In this document: positions 9,028-17,810 of the stretch, piece after piece | How positions within the stretch are numbered: position 1 is the stretch's first letter | Layout of the letters: each line of letters opens with the position of its first letter | Assembly: GCF_963676955.1 (NCBI RefSeq) | Contig: NZ_OY781461.1 | Location: 1,188,001-1,252,000, forward strand | DNA: 64,000 nt | Direction: 5' to 3' | Source: an uncultured Desulfuromonas sp. | Lineage (GTDB): Bacteria; Desulfobacterota; Desulfuromonadia; Desulfuromonadales; Desulfuromonadaceae | Position numbers and translations under genes: made by a program | Notes under the pieces: generated by a model | The model's database searches: none | What the model saw: the letters and a program-made list of their open reading frames with translations, nothing else | Told to the model about the DNA's origin: nothing

Positions 9028-10254
9028 TTAAGGCCGTTTTTCACGTGAACGTTTCAGTGCAGAGCACACAGGTCGTGGTGATACCAGCACCAAGGAAACC
9101 AAACAGCCGATTCCGCTTAAGCCGATCACCCAACCCATGGGTTGGGGAGTTTCATTGGCGAAAAACCCAACAAGTCCTGAACCGAGAATGCCGCTGCCGT
9201 ATTGAAATGCCCCGGTCAACGCTGAGATGGCCCCTGAGCGTTCTGGAAAGTCCGCCAATGCGCCGGTGATAGCATTGGCCACGATCAGCCCGGTTGCAGA
9301 GACGAACAGCACCAGCGGGACCACCAGACCCCATAATCCTCCCCAGCCGGTTTGGCAGGCGACGGCAGTGAGCAGGGAGAACAAGGTAGCGATAAGCGTG
9401 CCGAACAGCAACAGGCGGTCGTAGCCGATCTTTCGGACCAGGCGGGAGTTGATCTGATTGGAGATCATGATACCGACGATCCCCAGGGCGAACAACCAGC
9501 CGTAGGACTGCGGTGGAACCTGGTAATAACTGATATAGACAAACGGTGTGCCGGCCACATAGGCGAACATGCCGGCGTAATAAAAGCCGCCGACACCCAG
9601 GTAGCCGAGTAACTGTTTATGTTGCAACAAGTGCCAATAACGACCCATGGCATAGAAAAAGTGCTCCCGGTTGCGCCGCTCTTTGGGGAGGGTTTCCGGA
9701 ATGGTGAACAAGGCCATCAACGTGAGCAGGCCGACCAGCACCAGAACCCAGAAGATGGCTCGCCATCCAGCCAAAGCGACAATTTGTCCACCGACCAGCG
9801 GACCGATCAGGGGGGCAATGGCCATGATGGTGATCAGGGTGGATAGCATCTGCGCGGCATGGTTGCCCTGATACAGGTCACGTACCATGGCGCGGGACAG
9901 AGCGACGCTGGCGCAGGCCCCGAGGGCCTGAACCACCCGCCAGCCGATGATGGTCATGGCGCTGTTCGACAAGGCACACCCTGCTGAACCGATCATGAAC
10001 ATGACCAGGCCGATGGCAATCGCCGGCCGTCGACCGTGAGCGTCACTGACCGGGCCCCACACCAACTGGCCGAGACTGAAACCGATCAGGTAACCGGAGA
10101 TGGTGAATTCCATCATCCCGGCATCGGCACCAAGAGATGTGGCCATGGCCGGAATGGCCGGCAGATAGAGGTCTGTGGAGATCGAGGCAAAGCCCATCAG
10201 CAGGCTTAAAACGAGAAGGACGTGCCAGCGTGGTTGTGGAGAGGTGTGGCTCAT
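9028..10254 (-). CDS. Bcr/CflA-type multidrug MFS transporter
   Basis: A 12-helix major facilitator protein of the drug:proton antiporter DHA1 group, likely exporting small toxic compounds across the inner membrane. The first helix has the FASISTDLYLPAIPAM string typical of Bcr/CflA proteins, and GPVSDAHGRRPA is the loop 2-3 motif A. The start at 10254 is preferred over 10281 because its ATG overlaps the stop of the metallo-hydrolase gene as ATGA, giving 408 residues. Last gene of the operon running from about 14.8 kb; its place there suggests export of the compounds the operon enzymes deal with. Substrate unknown. Confidence 0.88.
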   Translation of the reverse strand: MSHTSPQPRWHVLLVLSLLMGFASISTDLYLPAIPAMATSLGADAGMMEFTISGYLIGFSLGQLVWGPVSDAHGRRPAIAIGLVMFMIGSAGCALSNSAMTIIGWRVVQALGACASVALSRAMVRDLYQGNHAAQMLSTLITIMAIAPLIGPLVGGQIVALAGWRAIFWVLVLVGLLTLMALFTIPETLPKERRNREHFFYAMGRYWHLLQHKQLLGYLGVGGFYYAGMFAYVAGTPFVYISYYQVPPQSYGWLFALGIVGIMISNQINSRLVRKIGYDRLLLFGTLIATLFSLLTAVACQTGWGGLWGLVVPLVLFVSATGLIVANAITGALADFPERSGAISALTGAFQYGSGILGSGLVGFFANETPQPMGWVIGLSGIGCLVSLVLVSPRPVCSALKRSREKRP

Positions 10255-11396
10255 TGGTTGCTCATGGATAGGGTATCCCACCTGGGGGAGAAGTGCTGTG
10301 TGGTGTCGGATAAGGCCAGCGGCTCGCCGATCAGCGGCGTGGCCAGACGAAACGTTTGTCCTGCGCTTGCTGCTGCAACGCGGAAGAACGGTTCGTCCCA
10401 GGCGTGGCGGGCAATGGAAAAACGGCCGATATGGCAGGGCAGGAAGGTGTCGGCCTTCAGATCGTTAACCGCCTTGACCGCCTCCTCCGGCGTCATGTGG
10501 ATGTTGGCCCAGCGTGGGTCATACTGCCCGCAGTCCACGGCGGCGAAATCGAAACCGCCGAACCGTTGGCCGATCTCGGCAAAGTGGGGGCCGTAACCGC
10601 TGTCGCCGCTGAAAAACAGCCGCTTTGTCGCTGTCTCCAGGACAAACCCGGCCCACAACGTCTGGTTCTGGCGCAGCAGGCGACCGGAGTAATGGCGTGC
10701 CGGGACAATATGAATGGTCAGGCTGTCCTCGGCATGCTGCTGATTCCAGTCCTTTTCATAAATTTTGTTGTCCGCATAGCCCCATTTCTCAAAATAAGCG
10801 CCGACGCCCAGCGGGCACACCACCTGGCCCACCTTGTTTTTTAACGCCGTTATGGTCGGATAATCGAGATGATCCCAGTGGTCGTGGGAGATGAGCAGGA
10901 TGTCGATGGGCGGCATGTCGGCGGCGGTATAAAGGCTGGTTCCGGCAAACGCCTTGTTGAAGGAGGACAGCGGCGCGGCGGACGTACTGAACACCGGATC
11001 AAGGAGGAGGGTCTTGCCGCCAAGCTGAATGAAGAACGACGAGTGGCCGAGCCAGATCACCTGATCCTGGGCCGGGTCAAGCGCCGTCAGATCGGTTTTC
11101 ACCGTGGGCAGAGCCTGCTCCGGCACCCGCCGGAGCGGCGGATGGCGCAGATCGTTCCACAGGATCGACAGCGTGCTGACCTCCTGGGTGAACTTGGGGG
11201 TGTCGATGAGGTTTTTAAAGGCGCCGTCGGCGTAATGCGGTGAATTCTCGATGGCCGCCAGACGGTCACCCCGCGGGGCGTCGCCGAATTTGGGCTGGTT
11301 GACCACAATGCAGGCGGCAACAACACAACCGACGACCAGTACAAGCAGACTGGTGAGCATGTATTTGACGATCCTTTTCAGAGAAATTTCAGGCAT
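10251..11396 (-). CDS. Membrane-anchored metallo-beta-lactamase-fold hydrolase (UlaG/NAPE-PLD-like)
   Basis: The protein has an N-terminal hydrophobic segment (about residues 10-32, VVGCVVAACIVV) and then a metallo-beta-lactamase fold with the zinc-binding string SHDHWDHLD and downstream PARHYSGR and FSGDSGYGPHF motifs. These are typical of the UlaG/NAPE-hydrolysing phospholipase D-like group, which hydrolyses phosphodiesters or lactones; the real substrate is unknown. I place the start at 11396 (MPEISLKR), inside the last codons of the flavoprotein gene with GGGG just upstream, giving 381 residues. The longer open frame to 11471 has no ribosome site. Probably anchored with its active site outside the cytoplasm. 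Confidence 0.85.
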   Translation of the reverse strand: MPEISLKRIVKYMLTSLLVLVVGCVVAACIVVNQPKFGDAPRGDRLAAIENSPHYADGAFKNLIDTPKFTQEVSTLSILWNDLRHPPLRRVPEQALPTVKTDLTALDPAQDQVIWLGHSSFFIQLGGKTLLLDPVFSTSAAPLSSFNKAFAGTSLYTAADMPPIDILLISHDHWDHLDYPTITALKNKVGQVVCPLGVGAYFEKWGYADNKIYEKDWNQQHAEDSLTIHIVPARHYSGRLLRQNQTLWAGFVLETATKRLFFSGDSGYGPHFAEIGQRFGGFDFAAVDCGQYDPRWANIHMTPEEAVKAVNDLKADTFLPCHIGRFSIARHAWDEPFFRVAAASAGQTFRLATPLIGEPLALSDTTQHFSPRWDTLSMSNQ

Positions 11397-11931
11397 TTTT
11401 CCCCAGCGTGTACGCTTGCTTGAGCACCGGGCTGCCGGTGACCCCGCCGACATGCCACATGCCGGTGGCACTGAGCACGCCTTTTTCGGTGATGTTTTTC
11501 AGGCAGCCGGTGAAAACCCGCAGGCTGTCGACGGCCTTGCGGGTCTCGCTGGTGCCTCCGGCAGCGGCGGCGACAAAATACACCTCCTTGTCATTCACCA
11601 GGCTATAGGCTGAGCAACAGCGGTCGATGAAGGTTTTCATCTGGGCGTTCATGGTGTGAAAGTAGACCGGCGTGGCCAGAACCATGACATCGCAGGCGAT
11701 CATCTTTTGCATCATGTCGTTGAAATCATCCTGCTGCGCACAGGCGCCCTGCTTGTTGATGCAGGTGCAACAACCGGTACAGTAGCGGATGTTTTTTTCC
11801 GCCAGGCGTATTTTTTCCACGCTGTGGCCGGAGTCAACGGCTCCGCGCATGAATTCATCGCACAGCAGATCGGAGTTGCCGCCTTTTCTCGGACTTGACG
11901 ACAGGATCAGGATGTTTTTTTTCATGGTCAT
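11389..11931 (-). CDS. Iron-sulfur flavoprotein / NADPH-dependent FMN reductase family
   Basis: A 180-residue flavodoxin-fold protein. SSSPRKGGNSD near 11-21 is the FMN phosphate loop, and TPVYFHTMNAQMKTFIDR is the second flavin loop. Cysteines C51, C54, C57 and C64 form the compact C-x2-C-x2-C-x6-C pattern of archaeal/bacterial iron-sulfur flavoproteins, which bind a [4Fe-4S] cluster and transfer electrons to acceptors such as quinones or oxygen species. ATG codons at 11931 and 11925 are both possible after GGAGTGG. It overlaps the metallo-hydrolase gene by eight bases. Confidence 0.88.
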   Translation of the reverse strand: MTMKKNILILSSSPRKGGNSDLLCDEFMRGAVDSGHSVEKIRLAEKNIRYCTGCCTCINKQGACAQQDDFNDMMQKMIACDVMVLATPVYFHTMNAQMKTFIDRCCSAYSLVNDKEVYFVAAAAGGTSETRKAVDSLRVFTGCLKNITEKGVLSATGMWHVGGVTGSPVLKQAYTLGKNA

Positions 11932-11951
11932 TCCACTCCGTTGACGGGTTG

Positions 11952-12356
11952 CTATTGACGTTCAATGGTGACGGTAACGACGTCATTCAACGTGTCCATG
12001 ACGCCCAGCGGGGCGGTAATGTTGCCCAATGTCACCAGGTTGCCGAACTGCTGGGAGATCTCTTCATCCTTGTAGAGGATGGCAAAATAACTGCCGTCGG
12101 CCGCAAAAGCGATATCGCCGTTGGACCAGCCATTTTGCAGATTCTGGTCATCGTAGGGCAACGGTTCCGCCATGACACCGCAATAATCGTGCTCATATTT
12201 ATGCAGCTGCACCGTATAAGGCAGTCTGCTCAGCAGCTCGCGGGCGGAGCGGCTGCCGTTCAAGACGGCCGGGATCACGGTGCCGCCGACCGTCAAAGTG
12301 ACGGCAAACTCTTTTTTACCCAGGGCGTCGTCCGTTGCGACCGTGTTGTTTGTCAT
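11952..12356 (-). CDS. Cyclophilin-like fold protein, cytoplasmic
   Basis: A 134-residue protein of the small cyclophilin-like family (Cyclophil_like2 type): VTLTVGGTVIPAVL, ARELLSRLPYTVQL and NGDIAFAADGSYFAILY follow the family pattern. It lacks a signal peptide. The start at 12356 is chosen because it forms an ATGA overlap with the stop of the preceding gene and has AGGAGA upstream. The longer reading to 12488 would be shadow sequence. It is a paralogue of the next-upstream gene, which has a signal peptide. Family members commonly sit beside flavoproteins, cupins and alcohol dehydrogenases; molecular function unknown. Confidence 0.75.
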   Translation of the reverse strand: MTNNTVATDDALGKKEFAVTLTVGGTVIPAVLNGSRSARELLSRLPYTVQLHKYEHDYCGVMAEPLPYDDQNLQNGWSNGDIAFAADGSYFAILYKDEEISQQFGNLVTLGNITAPLGVMDTLNDVVTVTIERQ

Positions 12357-12814
12357 GGTTTCTCCTGGCTGATCTGCAGAGTGCCCGACAGGGTGCCAAT
12401 CTGCTCCTGCCCCGACACGGCGTGCCCCAGGGCATAGAGCCCCGGTGCCGAACCGAACGGCTGGTAAAACATCACCACGTTGCCCCATGGCGCATAGTAG
12501 GCCAGGGTGCCGGTCGGTGCCTTACTGACCAATGGCGTGTCGGAGGTGGTGAGCTTGTGCGGGGGGTAGAAGATCTTTTCTTTGCCGGCAAAATCCTCAA
12601 CCGCGCACTCCAGGGGCAGCTGCTCGTAGAGAGCTGCCGCTGCCGGGCTGTCGTTGAGTTCGAAGACGATGGTGGTGCCGTTGGCCTTGACGGATAGTTT
12701 CATGGTGGTCTGATTCTCCGCGGCCCGGGCAATGGTGCCCGGGCCGCATAGGATAACTCCAGTGATGAGAACAGAAAAAGCAAGTGCTGTTTTCTGAAAA
12801 AAGATCATTGTCAC
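12353..12814 (-). CDS. Cyclophilin-like fold protein with signal peptide
   Basis: A 153-residue paralogue of the downstream gene. Residues 1-31 form a signal peptide (ALAFSVLITGVILCG core, probable cleavage after ARA), so the mature domain is periplasmic. It repeats the fold pattern: MKLSVKANGTTIVFEL, AAALYEQLPLE, and GTLAYYAPWGNVVMFY. ATG codons at 12814 and 12808 are both usable. Its end overlaps the cytoplasmic paralogue by four bases, so two versions of the same domain are made from one message in two compartments. Function not known. Confidence 0.75.
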   Translation of the reverse strand: MTMIFFQKTALAFSVLITGVILCGPGTIARAAENQTTMKLSVKANGTTIVFELNDSPAAAALYEQLPLECAVEDFAGKEKIFYPPHKLTTSDTPLVSKAPTGTLAYYAPWGNVVMFYQPFGSAPGLYALGHAVSGQEQIGTLSGTLQISQEKP

Positions 12815-12837
12815 AGCTTTCTGTTCAGAGCGTTCCG

Positions 12838-14007
12838 TTACCGATAAGACGCTTCAAGAATCGCCGTACTGTCGTCATCGCTGAGCGCGACCGGGTCACA
12901 GTCGAAGATCCGTCCCATGGTGCGGCGGGCTTCTTGGGCCAGGTGGGGCAGGTCGCTTTTTTCAATACCGTAATCCGACATTTTCAATTCAGCCACACCG
13001 CACGCCTGTTGCAGGGCGACCAGGGCATCGACGAAATCCATGGCCTTGGTGGCGTCTTTGTTGCCCATGGCTTTGGCCATGGCAATCATCCGCTCATCGC
13101 AGGCACCGGATTGGGCAAAGTGGCTGAAATAAGCACGGCTGAGCATGATCAGTCCGGCACCGTGGGGCAGGTCGGGACGCGCGGCGGACAGGGCGTGTTC
13201 CAGAGAGTGCTGGCTGGTGACACCACAGATGCTCTCGACAAAGCCGGACAGGGTGTTGCCCAAAGCGACTTTTTCGCGCGCCTCAAGGTTTTGTCCATCC
13301 TTGACTGCCGCTTCGAGGTTGGCGGCCACGTTTTCAATGGCTGCCAGGGCATAGATGTCGCTCATGGCGTGGGCCATTTTGGAGACGTAGCCCTCGACGC
13401 TGTGAAACAGGGCGTCAAAGCCCTGATACGCTGTGTACTCCGGCGGTACGCTGGTCATCATTTCCGGATCAACCACCGACAGCACCGGGAAGGTGGCGTC
13501 GAAACCGAAGCCGATCTTCTCATTGGTCTCCTCGTTGGTGACCACCGTCCAGGGGTCGGCTTCGGTGCCGGTACCGGCGGTGGTGGTGATGGCCACCATG
13601 GGCAGCGGCGCGTGGGTTACGCTTTGCCCTTTACCGCTGCCGCCATGAATATAATCCCAATAATCGCCGTCATTGGTGGCCATGATGGCAATTGCCTTGG
13701 AGGCATCCAGCGAGCTGCCGCCGCCGAGGCCGATGATAAAATCACAGCCGTTGGCTTTGGCGCAAGCAGCGCCGTCCATGACATTTTTTTTGGTTGGATT
13801 GGGTTGGATTTCATCAAAGACCACAGACGCGACACCAGCCTGTTGCAGTTGCTGTTCAACGGTTTCCAGATAGCCATACTTGCGGGTCGAGGTGCCGCAG
13901 GAGATGACAATCAGGGCTTTTTGGCCGGGCAACTGTTGCTGGTGAAGGTTTTTGATCTGGCCCTGACCGAATAAAAGCCGTGTTGGGACGTAATGTTGAA
14001 AAGACAT
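12838..14007 (-). CDS. Iron-containing alcohol dehydrogenase (group III)
   Basis: A 389-residue NAD(P)-dependent Fe-alcohol dehydrogenase that would interconvert aldehydes and alcohols in the cytoplasm. The nucleotide-binding GLGGGSSLDASKA lies near 93-105; TTTAGTGTEADPW and the metal-site strings FDALFHSVEG and LEHALSA plus LPHGAGL are present, supplying the conserved Asp and three His. Placed between the CMD-family gene and the cyclophilin-like pair in a minus-strand operon, it may reduce reactive aldehydes. That role is inferred from neighbours and the YqhC-like regulator nearby. The ATG at 14007 has GGAGAA just before it. Confidence 0.93.
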   Translation of the reverse strand: MSFQHYVPTRLLFGQGQIKNLHQQQLPGQKALIVISCGTSTRKYGYLETVEQQLQQAGVASVVFDEIQPNPTKKNVMDGAACAKANGCDFIIGLGGGSSLDASKAIAIMATNDGDYWDYIHGGSGKGQSVTHAPLPMVAITTTAGTGTEADPWTVVTNEETNEKIGFGFDATFPVLSVVDPEMMTSVPPEYTAYQGFDALFHSVEGYVSKMAHAMSDIYALAAIENVAANLEAAVKDGQNLEAREKVALGNTLSGFVESICGVTSQHSLEHALSAARPDLPHGAGLIMLSRAYFSHFAQSGACDERMIAMAKAMGNKDATKAMDFVDALVALQQACGVAELKMSDYGIEKSDLPHLAQEARRTMGRIFDCDPVALSDDDSTAILEASYR

Positions 14008-14040
14008 GATTTTCTCCTGATTCGATTAGAATAATTATGC

Positions 14041-14790
14041 TTACTTGGTTTTATCTTGCACGATGTTGTCGAGAATTTGCTTTGTTATTGCGGCCTGACG
14101 GGAACCGACCTGTGCATCGAGCACAGCGACAAAGGCGTTGAGCTGCTGTTCCGTCAGCCCGGAATTCATGGCTGCCGACAAGTGAAAGGCGAGCTGCCCT
14201 TCGGTGCCGGTCATGTTGGCGAGGGCGGCAATGGTCGCCAGCTCACGGTCCTGATGGCTGATGATATCGCGGACAAAGATGTCGGCAAACAGATGTTCTT
14301 TTAAAAATTGATCCATCACCGGGGAAAACAGCTGCCATTTTGCGCCGGAGATATCCTGCTCCAGACCGGCGAGCTGAGCTCTGACCTTGGCTCCGTACTG
14401 ATCACGGTCAAAATCGTCGCCCACCGGGGTGGCCTCTTTGCCGATAACGTCTTTAATCCCCTGAGCCTTGCGCGTGTCGACCAAGGCCATAAACGTGCCC
14501 AGACCGTTGAGACTGCGGGGAAAACCGCAATAGGCATACATCTGCACCAGCACTTCCTTGATTTCGTTAACGGTTAAACCGGCGTCGAGTCCGGTGACAA
14601 GAGCGGACTTGAGTTTGTCCAGATCACCGCTGGCGGTAAAGGCGGCAATCGTGACAATGCTTTGCTGTCGTTGGTTGAGCGACGAAGAGGTGTCCATAGG
14701 CGTTCCCTCCGAACTGACGGCTGCCGCGGGCAGCCACAGGGTGAATAAGGTCAAACAAGCCATCAAACAGGTGCCAAGAGCAGATTTCAT
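14041..14790 (-). CDS. Exported carboxymuconolactone decarboxylase-family protein
   Basis: A 249-residue protein with a signal peptide (MKSALGTCLMACLTLF...AAAVSS) and two CMD/AhpD-like helical repeats (NQRQQSIVTIAAFTASGD and later DRELATIAALANMTG). The start at 14790 is favoured over 14805 by GAGGAAAAACC immediately upstream. The AhpD CxxC pair is missing: the visible position reads AYCGFPRSL with a single Cys, so a thiol peroxidase activity is doubtful. Commonly co-located with cupins and Fe-alcohol dehydrogenases. It is the first gene of the minus-strand set running to 9.0 kb. The 388-base gap upstream holds two palindromic elements. Confidence 0.85.
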   Translation of the reverse strand: MKSALGTCLMACLTLFTLWLPAAAVSSEGTPMDTSSSLNQRQQSIVTIAAFTASGDLDKLKSALVTGLDAGLTVNEIKEVLVQMYAYCGFPRSLNGLGTFMALVDTRKAQGIKDVIGKEATPVGDDFDRDQYGAKVRAQLAGLEQDISGAKWQLFSPVMDQFLKEHLFADIFVRDIISHQDRELATIAALANMTGTEGQLAFHLSAAMNSGLTEQQLNAFVAVLDAQVGSRQAAITKQILDNIVQDKTK

Positions 14791-14854
14791 GGTTTTTCCT
14801 CGCAAAGGGGGACATGATCGAATGGCTCAAGTTTAAGCACTTTCGTAGCAAACT

Positions 14855-14965
14855 CGGGACTGTCCCAAGCCCCATCTAGGGCTGTCCCAGATGTTTGCGG
14901 ACCATGGAACGGTGGCGGTTTGCACCGCAAAAGCCCGGGACAGCCCCCGTGCGGGGACAGTCCCG
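14855..14965. repeat. Imperfect palindromic element bounded by CGGGACTGTCCC
   Basis: CGGGACTGTCCC (14855-14866) is matched by its exact reverse complement at 14954-14965. Inner copies of the GG(G)CTGTCCC string (14879-14889) and its complement near 14936-14946 also pair. The 111-base unit can fold into one long hairpin and codes for nothing visible. Confidence 0.7.
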
Positions 14966-14983
14966 GTTTTGCTGCTCTTTCCC

Positions 14984-15157
14984 TTTAACCTGAATCAGTG
15001 AGGTCATGGTGGATAAGAGTGTGCAAGTGCTTGGGCTGAATGAGATTTGAAAAAATCTGAGTCGCACCCAAAGGTTCGGCGGTGATTTTTTCAAATCTCA
15101 GGCAGTTCAATGACTTGTGCAATCTGCCTCCAATGACTTCACTGATTCAGGTTTAAA
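14984..15157. repeat. MITE-like palindromic element, about 174 bp
   Basis: The left end TTTAACCTGAATCAGTGAGG is matched by the reverse complement of the right end (TTTAAACCTGAATCAGTGAA when read from 15157 inwards). Inside, GAGATTTGAAAAAATC and its complement pair as well. Terminal and internal inverted repeats over 174 bases with no coding capacity suggest a miniature inverted-repeat element. A fragment of the end sequence (CACTGATTCAGGT) recurs near 48388-48400. Confidence 0.65.
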
Positions 15158-15178
15158 CTAACGCCATTCGGGACACGA

Positions 15179-15676
15179 TCATTTGCCCGCATATTGGGCG
15201 TCGGTGACTTTTTCTTTCCAGATGACATTCTCGCCGTTCAGCGAGCCGGTGATCACCAGATGGGTCATGGCGGCGTCGGGCGTGGCACCGTGCCAGTGGT
15301 CGATATTCGGCGGGCACCACACGGTTTCACCGGCATGGAAGGAGAGAATCTTTCCATCGCGGGTGCCGGTCAGGGCCACGCCGTCGGTGACGATCATGTG
15401 CTGACCGGCCGGGTGATAGTGCCATGCGGTGCGGGCGCCGGGCGCGAAGGTGACATAAGCGCCGGAATAGTGCGCTGTGTCATTGGCGGGAAACAGCATG
15501 TCCACCTGGACATCACCGGTGAACAGGTTGTCCGGGCCTTTGAACGACTGCTGTGTTCCGGCAGCGTAAAACGTTTGTGCCGTTGGGGCTTTTTCATTCG
15601 TGGGTGCCTGGGTGGACCAGGCGTTTGCGGCCATCAGCAGCAGGCCGAGTGAAAATAAAAGCGTTGCATGTTTCAT
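15179..15676 (-). CDS. Exported cupin-domain protein
   Basis: A 165-residue protein with a clear signal peptide (MKHATLLFSLGLLLMAANAWS) followed by one cupin barrel. The metal-binding strings GARTAWHYHPAGQHMIV and CPPNIDHWHGA supply the usual His/Glu-type ligands. The start at 15676 has GGAAGGATC before it; the longer frame to 15781 does not. It is a periplasmic paralogue of the cytoplasmic cupin at 17.2-17.6 kb. The two share the pattern FTGxVxxDxLF, GARTAWHxHP and HWHGATP. Such small cupins often bind a divalent metal; reaction unknown. It is the last gene of a four-gene minus-strand operon. Confidence 0.88.
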   Translation of the reverse strand: MKHATLLFSLGLLLMAANAWSTQAPTNEKAPTAQTFYAAGTQQSFKGPDNLFTGDVQVDMLFPANDTAHYSGAYVTFAPGARTAWHYHPAGQHMIVTDGVALTGTRDGKILSFHAGETVWCPPNIDHWHGATPDAAMTHLVITGSLNGENVIWKEKVTDAQYAGK

Positions 15677-15705
15677 GGGGAGATCCTTCCTTTTTGTGCA
15701 GGTAA

Positions 15706-16473
15706 TTAACCAACCGTCATGCCGCCGTCGACGGTCAAGGCCTGACCGACCACGTAGCTCGCGCCGGGACTGCACAACCATAGAACGACGGAGGCGATCT
15801 CCTCGGGGCGGCCGGAGCGGCCCATGGGAATGCCACGCTCCATTGCGGCATAGGCTTCTTCATTGCCTTCCACCACGTCGCGGCCGATCTTGGTGTCGAT
15901 CAGGCCGGGGTTGACTGCATTGACGCGGATCCCCTGCTTGACGTATTCGAGGGCCGCAGTGCGGGTCAAGCCGACCACGCCATGTTTGGAAGCAATGTAG
16001 GACGGGATACCGGGGTTGCCGGTGATCGCGCCGACCGACGCGTTATTGACGATGGCGCCGCCCTGTTGCTGCATCCGGCGGATTTCGTGCTTCATGCACG
16101 CCCACACGCCGCGCAGGTTAATGTTAACAACCCGCTCCCATTCTTCAATGGTGCTGTCGGCGGTCGGGACCACTTTGGCCATGACACCGGCGTTGTTAAA
16201 GGCAACATCCAGGCGGCCGAATTGGGCCACGGTGTGCTCGACCAGGGCCGCGACCTGTGATTCGTCACTGACGTCGCAGGCCACAGCCAGGGCTTTGTGC
16301 CCGGCGGCGATTAACGTTTCGGCTTGCTCTTGCACGATCTCTTCACGGTAGTCTGAGAGAACAACGTTTGCACCGGCCTCGGCAAAGGCAATGGCGGTGG
16401 CCAGTCCCATGCCGGAGGCGGCACCGGTCACCAGGGCAACTTTTCCTGTGTAATCCAACGGGGAGGTGGTCAT
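15706..16473 (-). CDS. Short-chain dehydrogenase/reductase
   Basis: A 255-residue classical SDR, an NAD(P)-dependent oxidoreductase of the cytoplasm. The cofactor motif TGAASGMG lies near 13-20, NNAG near 88-91, the catalytic Ser near 143, and the Y-x3-K pair in YIASKHG near 156-160; the C-terminus GQALTVDGGMTVG is typical. The start at 16473 has GGAACC upstream and removes a non-homologous extension. Substrate cannot be read from sequence; the operon context suggests carbonyl compounds. Confidence 0.92.
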   Translation of the reverse strand: MTTSPLDYTGKVALVTGAASGMGLATAIAFAEAGANVVLSDYREEIVQEQAETLIAAGHKALAVACDVSDESQVAALVEHTVAQFGRLDVAFNNAGVMAKVVPTADSTIEEWERVVNINLRGVWACMKHEIRRMQQQGGAIVNNASVGAITGNPGIPSYIASKHGVVGLTRTAALEYVKQGIRVNAVNPGLIDTKIGRDVVEGNEEAYAAMERGIPMGRSGRPEEIASVVLWLCSPGASYVVGQALTVDGGMTVG

Positions 16474-16523
16474 GGTTGGTTCCTTATGCGTGATTGGGTT
16501 AAGTCGCGTGTCGCCGGCCGGGT

Positions 16524-17188
16524 TCAGTCCGCCAGATCTTCGGCAAACCAGCGGAACGTATCGCGGCTGCTGTGCATCAGCCACAGGGTGTCGGCGAGGA
16601 CGTCGGGATCATGGGTCGGATCTCCGGAGTGATGGCTTTGGGAATGATGAACTGGCCGACATAGAGATTTTCTTCGCCGAGCACATCGTGGAGCATCCGC
16701 GCATAGGCACTTTCTCCGGCAAAGGCGATGGACGTGCCGCCAACCTTGGGGTTGGGGCGGGCACCGCTGGCGCCATTGACAAACAGAATGGTGCCTTGCC
16801 CTAAAGCGCGCATTCCCGGCAACACCTGATTGACGGCGGTGACCGGGCCGTTGATGGAAAATTCCGTGGCCGCGGTCAGATCCGCGACGCTGGTTTCGAG
16901 CAGGGGGCGCAGAAACTCTTTTTGCGGCACCGGGCTGTATTGCAGGATTTCAATCGGGCCGAGTTCACTGGCTGCCCGTTCCAGAGCCGTTTTCAATGCT
17001 TCCGGCGAGCGGACATCGGCCGCATAGCCGCGTGCCGTAACGCCTTCTTCGGCCAGAGTGTCGGCCAGCGCATCGACATGGTTCTGGTCGCGGGAAATCA
17101 GGGCAACGTTGAAGCCCTCTTTGGCAAAGCGGCGGGCGACGGCGATTCCGAGTCCGGGACCGGACCCGACGATGGCGATGGTGTTCAT
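16524..17188 (-). pseudogene. SDR-family oxidoreductase with a C-terminal frameshift
   Basis: The N-terminal 190 residues read as an atypical SDR: IVGSGPGLGIAVARRFA cofactor loop, ALISRD, and a FVNGASG strand. After PKAITPE the annotated frame runs into IRPMIP and stops at 16577. In another frame, from 16623 downward, the sequence continues as DPTHDPDVLADTLWLMHSSR and ends ...FAEDLAD with a stop at 16524. That is the expected end of this family. Restoring one base near 16622-16626 joins them (ITPGDPTHDP). The start at 17188 is favoured over 17215. So the gene carries a one-base deletion or there is a sequencing error; the shortened protein may still fold. Confidence 0.75.
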
Positions 17189-17215
17189 GGCGGCTCCTTT
17201 TTCAGTATGACTCAT

Positions 17216-17623
17216 TCAGTGTGACTCGTTCGGGTATTGATCGTCGCTGACATGTTCCAGCCATGTGACGGATGAGCCGTCAAGCTGTTCCTGCACGGCA
17301 ATGTGGCTCATGGCCGTGGTCGGCGTCGCACCGTGCCAGTGCTTCTCCCCGGGAGGAAACCACACCACATCACCGGGGCGAATCGTTTCAATGGCGCCGC
17401 CTTCGCGCTGCACCAGGCCGCAACCGGCGGTGACGATCAGCGTCTGGCCGAGCGGATGGGTGTGCCATGCGGTGCGCGCGCCCGGTTCGAAGGTGACCGT
17501 GGCCGCCGTGGCACGGGCCGGTTCGTTGACTTGAAGAAACAGGGGATCGATCCGTACCGTGCCGGTAAACCAGTCGGCCGGTCCCGTGATGGAAGCTTGC
17601 GTGCCGTTACGTGTGATATCCAT
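17216..17623 (-). CDS. Cupin-domain protein, cytoplasmic
   Basis: A 135-residue single-domain cupin without a signal peptide. [17 protein letters not shown] and [12 protein letters not shown] supply the metal ligands. It is first in the four-gene minus-strand operon (cupin, SDR, SDR, exported cupin), and its stop lies 27 bases before the next start. It faces the divergent AraC-type regulator across 187 bases. It is a paralogue of the exported cupin at 15.2 kb. Exact reaction unknown. Confidence 0.9.
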   Translation of the reverse strand: MDITRNGTQASITGPADWFTGTVRIDPLFLQVNEPARATAATVTFEPGARTAWHTHPLGQTLIVTAGCGLVQREGGAIETIRPGDVVWFPPGEKHWHGATPTTAMSHIAVQEQLDGSSVTWLEHVSDDQYPNESH

Positions 17624-17810
17624 GGTATGCGTCCTCCGCGGTGAGCAATGGAAATTTTTTATTGTTACCTGTCAAGACTAGGCCATGCACGGCGCAAGGG
17701 ATAGATCAATCCTGTTCATTTATTGCCTATTCCTGCAGTATTCATATTTTTCTTTTTTGACTGCGGTGTTTTTCTGCTAGGGTTTACATAACAGAAACCA
17801 GGAGAAAACC

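Noticed and set aside
12784-13974. 396-codon open frame opposite an Fe-alcohol dehydrogenase
   Set aside because: Shadow of the real gene; similar long antisense frames occur opposite 46066-47094 and 50431-51465 for the same reason (high GC).
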